Source: Parachlorella kessleri (taxonomy: Eukaryota > Chlorophyta > Trebouxiophyceae > Chlorellales > Chlorellaceae). Taken from it: a stretch of DNA of 41,259 nucleotides. Positions 28,796 through 40,186 of this stretch are shown piece by piece; positions within the stretch are counted from its first letter, which is position 1, and the number at the start of each line of letters is the position of its first letter. Below the pieces are notes generated by a model, which did no database searches, had not been told where the DNA came from, and saw only the letters and a list, made by a program, of their open reading frames with translations. The translations under genes and the position numbers were made by a program. Location of the stretch: the NCBI GenBank assembly GCA_001598975.1, contig BBXU01001271.1:1-41259 (forward strand), given 5' to 3'.

Positions 28796-31700
28796 TCATT
28801 GCTGCATACTCTCCACCTGCTGCCCCCCAGCTGCACCACCCTGCTGCCCCTGCAGCGAAGCCAGGCACACCGACATGCGCAAGGCATCCGCATGGGCGCG
28901 CTGCAGAATCTGCAGGAACTCGTCCAGATCCCCCAGCATTCGCCGCGGTTCCCGAGCCAGAGCCTCCCTGCCTGCCACTGTCTCTGCCTGCACGCGTCCC
29001 TCCCCAAGATACCCCAGCGCCATGGCAGCGCTGCTGCGGGATGCTGCAAGCATCTCCTCAGCATGCCCTAGCAGGGCTGCCGCCTTTGCCTGCAACTCCC
29101 GCAAATGCTCCAGATATACCACCCCGCTGCCATGACTCATGCCACACGCTCCTGTGCCAGTCTCAGTGCCAGGGCTGGTGCTACTAGCAAGGGCCACACT
29201 CATGCTGCCAGCATGGTCCGACAAGCTCAACCCCGGCTCCTGCTCAGTCTCCGTGGCACGGGAGCTCTGCCCCCTTTGCCTTGACGTGATGACCGCCGCA
29301 TGCTCCTCTGCTCGAAGCTCCTGCTCGATTGCACCCAGCCCTCGCCGGAGAGTAGCAAGTGCAGCGTCCAGCTCGCTGAAGGTATGCTTGGCCGCGCCAT
29401 GGACTGCAGACAACTGGCTGCCAGGCTTCCCCAAGAGCAACAGCTGCAGCACACACACAGTCCCTTGGGTAAGTTTTCAATGCCAGAGCACCGGCTTGCT
29501 TGACTCATCAAGACCACAGCTATTTGGTGCGCCCCAAGGCTGCCCTGAGCGTCTTCACACCTTGGAACGGAAGGCCCAGTAGGTGTTCAGGTTTCAACAA
29601 AGCAGAACTATTACAAGTTGAACGAACGGCGCGAGGAGCAGAGTAAAGAGATGGCCCCACCAACATGGAACTCCCTCCACCACCTAATCTTACTTGGCCA
29701 CAGTGACTGCAGAATTGCAAAGCAACGCACAAGCCACACAATCACTTATTTACAGGAAACCGAAAAATATGGAGACCTCACCTCCGGGGCTGACTGTGAG
29801 AGCAGCGCAACTAGGTAGTGCACCAGCGTGGTGGAGCCATCAAAGGAGCGGGTGTCTGCCAGCTTACGTAAGGATGATAGGCGGATGCCGCTGGAGGGCG
29901 GGCGCCGCCCGGCATTCAGCGTGTTGCCCAGCTGCAGCACTGTGTGAAGCAGAAGGCGGAGCTGGGGGCTCTTCTGGACCTGCAGTCCATGGCGCCAATC
30001 CACAGTCATGACATTGCTGTGCTCAGCACCGTCTATCACAAGGGATATTTGTTGAGCTGTTCACACGAGTTGATAACAAGGCGCAGCCACATTGCCCATA
30101 CGTGGCTCGTTTAGTACGCTCCACTGCAAGCTGCCTGGCCAAACATCTCTTACCAAGTCCCACGAGCTCTGTGGCGGATGCAACAGAGGCTTCAAAGGGA
30201 GCAGCACGCCAGTGGAATAGCACCAGCAAAAGCATGAGAAAAGGGCCATGAAAAAGTCAAGGGGCGGACTGACCTGCTCCAATGCTGCGAGTATGTCTGC
30301 CAGTGGCTTTGTGACCTCGGCAGCAGCCTCGCTCATGCAGCCCTTGAATATAATGACCTGCATGAAGAGTAGCATGTATGATACGTTGCTGTAAGAAAGG
30401 ACACGCTTTACCCCCACCTTTGTCACGTTGGGTGTTGCTAGGATTAATCTACACATGCGGCCGGTCCATTTCTGAGGCTTAGAGAGAAGCCTGGCAACAA
30501 GCCTGGCTTACAGCATAGGGCGGACCGCCGCCTCAGAGCGTTCCATCTACACCCAGCATACTGCAATGGCGGCCTTCCATCATCCCAAGTCCACTCCCGC
30601 AACTCTGCTACCCTCTAAGCAGCGCCATATGAAGCCAACCTTAGGGCAGGCTGCCCAGATCCTCAATTACCTGTTCCCCCCTGCCATTTGCTAGATCCCA
30701 CAAAACCCAAGCTCAAAATCAGCCATGTCAAGTTTTCACTGACAAACAGCTTTCAACCAGTTCTGTCATCGCCTGAACACTGCAACCGTTCAGGACTTGA
30801 GGTGATCCCCGGCTTCCACTCCATCCTTCGCTCAACCTCCTGCGGCGCTGGTGTAAGCACGTCACTTACCAGCACCGCGACCGTCAATGTGCCATCCTGC
30901 AGTGCATGCAACCGCCATGCACAGGCTACTGACCTGCAGCTTCTGGTCCAGCCTGGGCACCTCCTTTAGCGCCGCAAACACCTGCTCTGCGGGTCCCAGA
31001 TCAGCAACCTCCCCTCCACAGTCCAGATAGGCATGGAGGGCATCCAACTCTGACTCTTCGGGCATGTTGGACTGCAGCTCCCGCACAATTGCGCCGGGCA
31101 GCCGCCGACTGTCCAGCTCGGCTATTGCGGCAGCCACCTGTGCAGAGGGGCAGATTGATGTGAAGGTGAGACGGGGGCCAGCTTGACACACCGTCCGCAG
31201 AATGGTCCCACTGAATGCACTACAGGCTGCCGCAGTACAGCACAAAGCCAAGCAGGAAAACCTCCACCCGACCAAGCTGTCCCAACACAGCAGTGACACA
31301 ATGTAGCAACATCACACCAAACCTTGATGGCAGTTCTGCTGGTGTGGGTGGACACCTGGCTCTTGCTGGCACCCACATCAGGACCCACCTGCGGTGGCCG
31401 GCCCAACTTCTTCAGGAGGATTTCGATGTTCACTGCCTTGCGCCCACCAACAATGAATCGCACCGCTTGCGCCCGCTTGCTGCCTCCTACACCACCCAGC
31501 ACCCCGCTGCTGGCCTGCCGCAGGAGCGCAGCATTGCCGCCGTGCACGCTGCCACTGCCGCTCGCAGCTAGGGTGGCATCAGCTGCAGCAGCAAGAGAGG
31601 CTGTGGAGCCTTGTGTTTCCAGCCGTGGGAACCAGGTAGTACCCACCCAGCCGCCCTCCGAGCCTGCTAGGCCTGCTGCAGCACCCTTGCGGGCGCCTCC

Positions 31701-34028
31701 AGGAGACGGCGCCACCGGCTGAGCGAACAAGGCGTCAAGCGCGGCCAGATTGATTAGCTGGGACGGATCGCGGTGCAAGGTCTCTGACTGCCAGAGGCTG
31801 CCCTGAAGCTGCTGCGCTGCTACAGACTCAAAGTGGAGCTGGCGGCGCTGGAGGCCCTCAGGAGGAGGTGCAGGTGCGTTTGCTGACACCTTTTGTATGC
31901 GGCCTGCAACACCCTTGAGCTTAAGCTGAAGCTTATAAGCTACCTTCACATAGTCAACCATGTTCACGGACATGGCGCCAAGTGATGTATAATGAAGCAG
32001 GTGATAAAGCTACCGTAACTAACGCTTGTTAGCTGCTAAACTCATACCATCTTGGCTGCAATTTATTGTCAAAACAGGTGTGCACAGCAGCTCGCAACTT
32101 GCCTCGGGGCGCTGCAAAGACCTCTTACCGGGGAGCTTTGGGGGCGGCGGCGGGGCTGGCGGCCCCTTACTTGAACCTCCAGCAACCCTCTTAGCCTTGC
32201 CAGGCGGAGGCGGAGGTGGTGGTGGAGCCCCTGGAGCCTTGTATGCCAGTAGCTGCGGCTGTTTTGCAGCCCTGGGTGCAGGGCCAAGCTCAGCTGAAGC
32301 TGCCAATGCCGTCGGTGCTTTCAAGGCTGTTGCTAGTACTGCTGGCGCTGCTGCAGGTGATTGGGTTTGGTTTCGCCCTGCGCTTGCCCGTGGCTTTGGG
32401 GGTGGCACAGGAGGCGGGGGCGGGGCACGGGCACGCGGTGTGGTAGCTTCGGCAGTCAATGCCACACCTGTAGGTGGCGGCTGCACTGCGAGCCGTGCTG
32501 CTGGCTTGGGGGGAGGTGGCGGTGGCGGAGGTGGGGCCCTTGTAGCTGCACTAATACCCTCGTGCTGGTGTGGTTTGGCTTGCACCTGCACCTGCGCTGG
32601 CACCTCTGGGCCTTGCCCATTTCCTAGCACTGCCGACTGCAGAGCCGCCTGCTGCTGTAAATCTGGTGAGGATGCTACTGATTGCTCAGTATCCCTCCTG
32701 GGTGCTGCAAGCCCCGGCAGGGCCCATGCAGCCAGCGACCATAGCGGTCTCTGCTCCGCTTTGGCTTTGGCCTGCGGCGACAGGCAGGGCGAACTGAGGT
32801 CCAATGGTTCAGGCGGCATCTGCAGCACCCCCAGCTTTGCCAGCCAGGGTTTGGAAGGTGAGCTGTTAGGTAGGGTGCCTTTTGGAGAGCTTGGTGGGGT
32901 GCCAGATGGACTGCTGCCTGTGCTGCTCCGTCCTGCACCACAACCAGCCAGCGCCGGCTGCCGAGGCTGTGCTCCCGAGACATCCTGCTGCCACTGTTGC
33001 TCCTCATGCTGCTCTCCCTGCAGCTGCTCCTCCTGCTGCTTGACCATATTGGGGCTGGGCAGGGGATGTGAGCCCGGGGGGCTGTCAGTGAGGTCATCAA
33101 GCTCCAAGGCGCTTGGCCACTGGCGGAGGTGAGCCAGCGGCTGGCTGCCAGTGGGAGTACCAATCTGGTCTTCGCTTGGGCTGGACCGCCCGCTGCTGCC
33201 TCTGCTGCTCTCCGCATTACTGCTTCCGCCTTCCTGCCTACCGCCAGTGCTCCTCTGGGTGCAGGTCAAAACATCCAAAGTGTCGCCTCTGCGTACTGCC
33301 AGGCTGGGCTGCTGCTGGGGAGGAGCAGTAAGGTCCCTGCTCTTGTGCCGACAGGCAAGGCTTTCCGTATGCTGCAGTGGCTGCTGGAGGCCGCAAGGGA
33401 TAGGCGTGAGCGGTAGGACTGCTGTGCAAGCAGAGATTGGCGTGGGCGCTGAGGGTGAGCCAAGCGCCGGGCCTGGCTGCTCCCGCCGCTGTTGCCGCTG
33501 CCATTGAGTGTAAGGTGTGCAGGAGCTGGCTGGCGATGGCAGCGAAGCTGCATATGCAACGCCTAGGACAGAGCCTGCAAATTGGAGTAACGCCACTTGA
33601 GTGACGGCAGCTCCTAGCTGTGCTGAGTGACCACCAAAATGGCGCAGCTGACCTAACGGCCGCATACCACTGCTGTTGAACGATTACTTAGAAAGCTAAA
33701 CACTCCATGGCAACATACGACACCCGCTCAGCTTACGTGGCGAAGGGCGCAGCTTCTGCTGCTTGGTGGGAGTGGAACTGTGGCGTCCTCCTTCCTTGGG
33801 ACGCCAGCTGGCGCTGCTTTTGCTGCCGTTGCTGCTGCTAATAGTCTTCAGAAAGCCAGCTAGCCTGCATGCTGTTGCCTCCTCAGCCCGTTGTTTGTGA
33901 GTGCCGCACTTTGGCTCAGTCCTAGCAGCAGGGCAAGCGCAGCTTCCTTCCGGTGCTTGTAAACTACATCTACTAGCCGTCAAGTCCTTAGGACCTAAAA
34001 CAGTCGTTGGAGCAGCTTCACATCTCAT
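28796..34028 (-). CDS. Formin (FH1-FH2 actin nucleator)
   Basis: Seven exons, 1128 residues: 34028-33737, 33574-32129, 31903-31389, 31137-30934, 30357-30274, 29979-29782, 29443-28796; GT-AG and in phase. Formins nucleate and elongate unbranched actin filaments: FH1 binds profilin-actin and the FH2 dimer caps the barbed end. The first 440 residues are Ser/Gln/Pro-rich with no recognised domain, signal peptide or membrane helix. FH1 (about 442-579) has several poly-Pro runs of 5-9. FH2 follows: FESVAAQQLQGSLWQ, LDALFAQP, KRAQAV, NIEILLKKL, AIAELDSRRLPG, VIIFKG, then the signature LGNTLNAGRRPPSSGIRLSS with LRKLADTRSFDGSTTLVHYL, and a C-terminal coiled coil ending near DLDEFLQILQRAHADA. Low-complexity inserts occur after LFAQP (about 90 residues) and in the terminal coiled coil (about 65). 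The GFKL motif reads GIRL. Confidence 0.9.
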
Positions 34029-34398
34029 ATCGGCCTTTCATAGCTTGCTGAGCCACATTGGACTCCATCCACATCCATGAAAAAGTCGCGCTACAATGCA
34101 AACGATGGCTCAACGGCCTACTCCTGGTTGATCTTCTCGGCGCGCTATTTTGCGCGGGCAGTCCTCCATTGTGCACCAAGACTGCCCTTCAAGCCATGTT
34201 CCAAGCCGTAATGTTGCTGAGGATCTTACAGGGCCGCTGCTGGGCATATTAAGAGGGTTACACGTCGGGCAACGTGATGCTTGCAAGCAACCATGAACAG
34301 GTAGGCAGCCAGGTTTCGAAACGACATGTCTCAACTAACAAAGCCCAAAGGTGCACAGAAGATATTGCCAACCGACAAAGCTTGGTTACACAAGGATC
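34029..34398. promoter_or_regulatory. Formin upstream region
   Basis: 370 bp between the formin start codon and the stop codon of the upstream secreted-protein gene on the same strand. It must contain the formin promoter and the 3' UTR of the upstream gene. A minus-strand TGTAA is at 34262-34258. No other element was recognised. Confidence 0.45.
34386..34390 (-). terminator. TGTAA motif just after the secreted-protein stop codon
   Basis: TTACA on the plus strand reads TGTAA about 10 nt past the stop codon. It is very close to the coding end, so the second TGTAA at 34262-34258 may be the one used. Confidence 0.3.
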
Positions 34399-37300
34399 TC
34401 AGGCGCAGCGACAGGCGCTCTGCAGCAGTGGCTGCCCGTTGAAGGCGGGCGCATACCCCAAAGGGTTGCTGCTGGCCTTAATGTAGCTGCCGAACACGCA
34501 GGTCTGGGGGGCAGTGCTGCAGCACTCCTGGGCCACAATGCCGATACAGTCGAACACAAAGACGACACCGCTGGGGCTTTGGGCAGCAACAGGAGGAGAT
34601 GGTGATGCCCCAGGAGCGGTCGGCGGCGCAGGGGGTGCAGCGCCAGTGGGTGGCGGGGCTGGGGCTCCTAGGGCAGCCACGCACTGCTCCAGGTTTGTGA
34701 GCGCCACCGTGTAAGTCGCCGCAGTGGCTTGGGCCTGCATGAGGGTGACAAGAAGTGGTAGCGTGGATGTCGAGCGAGGGTTCATAGGGGCTTCGAAAGC
34801 TATTACTGGTAACCTGCCAGCTCAGGTGCACAGGGAACCTATTTGCGTCTGGGATGCAATGCCTCTCTGGAATCATCCGGAAACTAGAGTCGGCGTATGG
34901 CTGCAGAGGCTGGTATTGGTCACGCACAATGCATTGCCTCATACTCACAACTGCTGTAGCTGTCGAGCTGGCTGAGGCACGCGCGGTTGCCACGGCATCG
35001 CCGGCAGCACAGGCGGTGGCGGTGGCTGCAGGGCAGATACACGCGTATAAGTTATAAGTAATAGACGTCGTGGGTTGCCCTTTGAATGCCTGTGGGCATG
35101 CGCTGCTCTGCGGTGGACGCAGTAGCCACCCTCAGCGCCTCCGGTATCTTGCTCTCTGTCCATACGCGGCGTAGAGTCATTTGCAGAGTCAGCTGATGCC
35201 CACCAATGTTGACTGACAGCCCCTTACCTGTGGCTGTAGCGGTAGCAACATTTTTGGAGATAGCTTCCGCATTGGCAGCTGCAACAGCAGCAGGGCACTG
35301 CGTGGCGCAGCTAGCCTGCACGAAAGTTTGGAAAGCAGTGTCAAGCTGCGCATGTCTCCTGCAGTTATTCCTTCTGTTTGTGTATCGCACCAAAGGTGGA
35401 GAGCACTGTCCGCAGAGATACACGACCGAAGTTCCTACACAGCTACGAAAACAACTCTTGATCTCGCACAGCGCCTGTGGCAGGGCAGTGGGCGCTTCCT
35501 TCCGCGGCTGAAGGGAACGGGGGTTGGAGCAAGACTTGCCTCACTGATGGAAGTAGCAGCAGCTTTGGCCACAGCATCCGCCACTGCGCAGAGAGAAGTT
35601 CACACTTTGGGTTAGGCCAACCTAGGTTACCGGCAAACCGCCACCTGGCATTGCTGCCATGAATGGCCCCCCATTACAGCACACCCCGGTTTCTGTGGGC
35701 ACATACCCCTCTGGGTACCCTCCGCACGCCCTATCAATTGACTGCAAAACCTTTTTCATATTTGCGCTTTTTCATGAAGCGGATATTATGTTTTGCACAC
35801 CCAGCCTCACCAGCTGTAGAAGTGGCTGTGGCTGACCCGCAGCCGCTGGCCTGCACTAGCAACCAAACACCACAGTGGGGCAACCACCTGAGGTGCTGGC
35901 AAGGTAAGCATTATGTCACGCATGCCCGGGAGGCAGCTTGGTGAGCAGGCAGCCTTGCGTTTTGAGCAACCATCGGTGCCAGATAGTGGCCAAGCTGCCG
36001 ACTGACCTTGCCGGTGGTGATGACTGTGACCTGGGCCTCCGCGGTGGCTGCAAGAAGGCAACACATACTGCGGTGCGTGATTGTCATTAACACTAGTGTA
36101 ACCACAGCCCTGACAATGGTGACACTTTGACATACTGCGCAATCCAAGTGGTAACACAACTCAGGCATGGGCAAGCGCAACACCCCACGCTGGCGGTCTG
36201 AGATTGCGTGCTGGGCTGCCTGGCGCACCAGTGGCAGTTGCATTGGCGGTGGCAACAGCAGCAGCGTTGGCTGCAGCCGCAGCCGACCTGCGTAGCACGG
36301 TGCAGAACTGAGGTGCATATCCAGATGACACTGCCAAGGTCTAAAGGCACTGGACCTTGCTTCCTGTCACATTTCATTCAATACTGGAGCGCGTGGACAC
36401 CGGCAAGCCTACGTAGCCCTAATTGCTAATATTGCATAACGGCAACAAAAACCTCATCGAGAGCGTCCCTAGTACTTCTGCCCAGCCAGACAGCCAGACA
36501 GGCACCCACCCCCCAGCGCAGACGGCGTTGGCAGCCTTGGACACTGCATGGCAAAAATGGGTCTCGACTCCGTCTTATTGCCTGCTTGTCGGCGAGGGTG
36601 CTGTGCCAAGCATTGCGTCCCTGAGGTGGGCATTGCTGTCGTAAGGCATGCAACATGCTGAGGCATGCTTCCTGCTTTCTTGCTTACAGGACTCGGACCT
36701 GGAGGCTTACACAACAGCAAGCACACAGCACACCAATACCAGTGCAACCAGTGGCTAGGGTTTTGATTGCAGCAAGAAGGCCTGCCTAACCACCACACCA
36801 GCTGCACTGCCTCACCGGCGGTTGCGGTAGCCGTGCTGGCACCATTGATGGCGGTAGCGCTCGTCTGTACAATGACCTGGACAGAGTCTGCACACACGGA
36901 AACCACAGCAATGACCTGTCAGCAATTCTGCTTGCAAACCTCAAATGGCGTTTGCTGACAAATGTGACAGCTGTCTGTCTCTGCAAACCTCAACACGGGG
37001 GCGCGACGACAGCAACCGCACCTTGCACTCCCTTGTCCACAGCCGCGGCGGCCTCCGCGGAGTCCCCAGATGTCAGCGCCTGCGGGTCGATCGTCCCTCC
37101 TGAGGCGGTGCTCATAGCAGACGCCACAGCGGTGGCGCTGGCGCCCTGGGCCGTCACTGCCTGGGTGGCTGCCTGGGCAAATTGGTCGGTGAGGCCGCTG
37201 GCCGCTGCCAGGGAGGTGGCGGCGGCAACCACGTCAGGCGAGGCGCTGGCAATCAACTGAGAGGCCTTGGTGATGTCACCCGCCAGCAGGGCAGCTGCAG

Positions 37301-38498
37301 GCAGCAGGTCCAAGCGGACACGCGCTCAGGACAGGCATCTGGAACCTTGTAGGGAACTAGGGTGGGAGTGTTGTGGAGTCAATTGGGCAGGCAAGGGGTG
37401 AATAAAGCCCAAGGTGGTGCATAAGTTTAGGCTGTGCTTGTGTCGGCCAGCATGCTCGCAGACAGTGCACCATGCAGCAAGCAGCACTCCGGCATGCGTT
37501 CTCTGGGCGCTGTCAGTTGATAGCAGAACGGGCACTTGCCTTGGATGTCCTGGGCGCTGGCAACAGTGGGGTTGCTGGACTTGGGAGGCACGTACACTGG
37601 GATTGGGGTTGCCGTGGGCTCAGGGGCCGGACCAGGCGCTGCCCTGGGCACCTCTGCCGCGGGTGCAAGCCCACGAGGAGCAGGGGAGGCCCCTAGGGGA
37701 CTTACTATCCCACCCTCAGGTGAGGGAGCCAGGCCTGGGAGGGCTGCAGAGGGAGAGGTTGCTGGCTTAGGTGAACGTTCAGGGGTGGGTGCCAGCAGCG
37801 GGGCGGGGGAAGCCGCCAGGGAGCTACTGGGCGAGGGGCTGGCACGGGCCGTCTCAGGAGCTGGCGGCAGTGCGGAAACTGAAGGCCTGGGGGACGCTCC
37901 AAGGGACGAAGGTGGGACGCTAGGGCTCATGGAGGGGGACGGGCTGCCAGAGGCTGGTGGTGAGGGGGAGGCAGCGGCTGGAGGGCTGGGAGGCGGGGGG
38001 GATCCTGCCAGGAGGGCATCGTTGAAGGGTGCCAGGGGGTTGGGTGAGGGGCTTGGGGAGGCAGCCGCGGGGGGGCTGGGGCTTGGGGAGGAGGCGTTGC
38101 GGGGCGGAGGGGGAGGCGATGGAGGATCAGCTTGCTGGAGACGGCGCACATGGCCTGCATATCAGTCAGGGTTCCCTCCTGAATGCCCAGGTTGGTGGAC
38201 TCATTGCCATGCGCAGGCTGGTAGGATGGAGAGAAGGCACCGGTTCCATGCACCCCAATGGGGCCTGGTAGGTGCTAGGGCTGTCGCGCCCCACCCTCTA
38301 TAAGGAGCAGGATCATTCATGATGTCACGCACTTGCTGTTATACATCCCTTGCTGAGTGTCATGTGCATGTGCATGAAGGCAGAAGAGCTCCCAAGCACA
38401 GCTGTTGTCACCAAACTCGTACCTTTGGCCTCCAGGCAGCTCAAAGCGAGCAGCAGCACCAAAAACCACCCAGATCCAACCTTCAAGGTTGCCGCCAT
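34399..38498 (-). CDS. Secreted Pro/Ser-rich, Ala-repeat, Cys-rich C-terminal protein (copy A)
   Basis: Twelve exons, 584 residues: 38498-38423, 38154-37540, 37294-37022, 36887-36816, 36543-36510, 36287-36229, 36047-36007, 35850-35811, 35583-35540, 35315-35228, 35025-34949, 34734-34399. All phases match; two introns (after exons 2 and 9) use GC donors (GCAAGT). Exon 1 encodes a signal peptide (WFLVLLLALSCLEAKG). Residues 33-225 are SP/PP-rich, as in hydroxyproline-rich wall glycoproteins. Residues 231-321 form an Ala-rich helical segment (LTDQFAQAATQAVTAQ). Exons 4-11, of 34-88 nt, encode short Ala/Thr repeats often ending in TATAT. After a Pro-rich hinge comes a Cys-rich end domain: CIG.V..ECC...PQTC, IKASSNPLGYAP.FNGQPLL and SACRCA. 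No named family is recognised; an extracellular or wall role is inferred from composition. A paralogue lies upstream. Confidence 0.8.
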
Positions 38499-38568
38499 CT
38501 CTCTCTGCTGTGGGTGGGGCCGGGTTCAGGTAGGCTAGCACTTGTCCTAGGCAGCCCTGTAGGGGACT

Positions 38569-38883
38569 TTAAGGGACTTTTTCGGTATCCTCCTCAGCAG
38601 CTGGCAGCAACTGACGCCTGCCTTTGCCAACTTCCTGTGTATCGGGGGCACGAACCGGCTTAACAAGGGAGCAGCTAGATGGCATTGTTGCCACGGAAGC
38701 TGCCACCGGCTGCTCCTCTTGGACGGTGAGAACCTGAACACGAAGCACGGACGTGGAAAATATCAACTGGGTGGCGACACTTTCTGAACTAGCAGCTTTG
38801 CTGCTGTTGAAGATCTTGATGACGGCAACCGATGATGGATTTAAAGTGTCAATCCTTCCGGCCAGCGCCGCCAGCGCCGCCAT
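38569..38883 (-). CDS. Small ORF or terminal exon of a secreted-type protein
   Basis: A 104-residue frame starting at the ATG at 38883 (MAALAALAGRIDTLNPSSV) and ending 70 bp upstream of copy A. Just upstream of its ATG is a good acceptor (CTTACAG|GA), so it may be the last exon of a longer gene. A possible upstream exon ending at a GTACGTG donor near 38990 would join in phase, but it is Ser/Leu/Pro-rich and unconvincing. The first 50 residues resemble, in pattern only, short alternating hydrophobic modules of algal extracellular proteins. Product and gene boundaries are unresolved. Confidence 0.35.
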   Translation of the reverse strand: MAALAALAGRIDTLNPSSVAVIKIFNSSKAASSESVATQLIFSTSVLRVQVLTVQEEQPVAASVATMPSSCSLVKPVRAPDTQEVGKGRRQLLPAAEEDTEKVP

Positions 38884-38964
38884 TCCTGTAAGCCTGTCAT
38901 GCCGCACCTAATATCTCGACCCTTAGGCTGCTACAGCTTGCAAGAAGGCCAGGACCGAGGAAAA

Positions 38965-39430
38965 GGAGAACAAGCCTACACGTACCACTGGGAGGCCGAG
39001 CAGGAAGCCCACTTCCTCGTAGGGTCGTGGAGGTGGCCAGGGCTTGTTGTTGCTGCACTAGATGGCGACTTCCCAGGATGTACTTGTAGTTTTGTGGCAC
39101 CTGACCTGCTATGGGAAGTAGGGAAGATAGCGGCGATCAGACATGCTTTGCAATTTCCCAGGATGTAGGTGTAGCTGGGTGGCACCCAGGCCGCTTTGGG
39201 AAGTGGGGAAAATGGTGTGGCACCAGGTGATGTCGACCTGTTGCGGTGCTGATCTCCCAGGATGTGCGTGTAGTTGACTCTCATGGGGTCCCATTTGGGA
39301 AGTAGGGCACTTGAACACTTCAAGGGAGCAGGGGCACTGTGTGAACTTGGAAGGCTGGTATGCGTTGTGTACTTCCTGGTATGTGTAGCTTTGTGGCTGC
39401 CCTGCAGCCCCGTTTGGGATGTATTATGCC
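38965..39430. repeat. Degenerate minisatellite, period about 85-115 bp
   Basis: At least three diverged units begin at about 39073, 39158 and 39257 with CCCAGGATGT followed by GTGTAG-like sequence. Each has a GTGGCACC-like block (changed in the third unit) and then TGGGAAGTAGGG or a close variant; a weaker fourth copy begins near 39375. On the minus strand the units read as Tyr-rich snippets such as SYTYILGN and NYTHILGD, but not all in one frame. Confidence 0.65.
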
Positions 39431-40186
39431 TGCACTGGGGACCCTCCTGCAGTGCACGGGAGCCCCCTGGATGCGGTCTGGATCTGTCCTGATGTGTAAC
39501 AGTGCTGTGCTGGAAGCTCCCTGGAGCACCCCTGGAGGTCTCCCGGTACACCACTTTGATGGGCCTTTGAAGCCCCCCTGATGAACCTCGGGAACCACAT
39601 TGATTTGTCCTTACTACCGAAGGGGTATCAGTGGGGTGTTCAAGGGGGTGTCAAGACGGTCTCCATGGTGGGTTGCCCAGCCCTTGGAGACCCCCCTGGA
39701 GACCCCCTAGGAGCCATACGGCCAAGGGGGTCTCCAGGGGGGCCCTCCAAGGGGGCCCCTTTCTCAGAGTGGCAATTGCCATATATGGTCATGCATGCAA
39801 CATCGCAAATCGCTGGGTTCCCGCATGCTTGTCACTCTTCTTGGCGTGCTACTGCCCTGGTAGCTTATTAGTACCTGAACCCATTGTTAACGCCAAGCAG
39901 GTAGAACCGAAGCAGAGAGTAGTCCGCAGTAGCAAGCAGGCAAGCAACATGTGCCTTGGGCTGCTGAACAGTCACGCCGGCAGAACAGAACCCGAAGGGA
40001 GGAGGTTGCTACATATCACCAGCAGTGCATAGCTAGTGGCTCAAGCATGAGGTAAAGAGCTCAAAACTGCAAGGCTGCCAGGGCAGCCAGAGAAGACAAT
40101 GCCACGATGCGAAAGCGCATGCACTTGCAGCACATGCAAGACGAGTGCTACTGTAGAAAGCCCTGACTAGCACCATGATCACATGA
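39431..40186. other. Intergenic, no gene recognised; contains inverted repeat
   Basis: Lies downstream of copy B and upstream of the small ORF on the minus strand. It includes a long C/G-rich inverted repeat (39681-39753) and nearby single-arm copies of the same GGTCTCC motif (for example near 39658). No coding region was recognised. Confidence 0.5.
39681..39753. repeat. Long inverted repeat (hairpin)
   Basis: The left arm 39681-39709 and the right arm 39724-39753 are reverse complements. An 18-bp stretch (CCCCCCTGGAGACCCCCT) and an adjoining 9-bp block (CCCTTGGAG) are perfect, separated by a one-base length difference. The loop is about 14 nt. It is not followed by a T run and is not a bacterial-type terminator. 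Confidence 0.8.

Noticed and set aside
32019..33132. Plus-strand Gly-rich frame opposite the formin FH1 region
   Set aside because: It is the antisense shadow of the poly-Pro FH1 exon, which itself is linked in phase to FH2.
37536..38303. Plus-strand Gly/Ala-rich 255-codon frame
   Set aside because: Antisense of the SP/PP-rich exon of copy A; the minus strand has the signal peptide and phase-matched exons.
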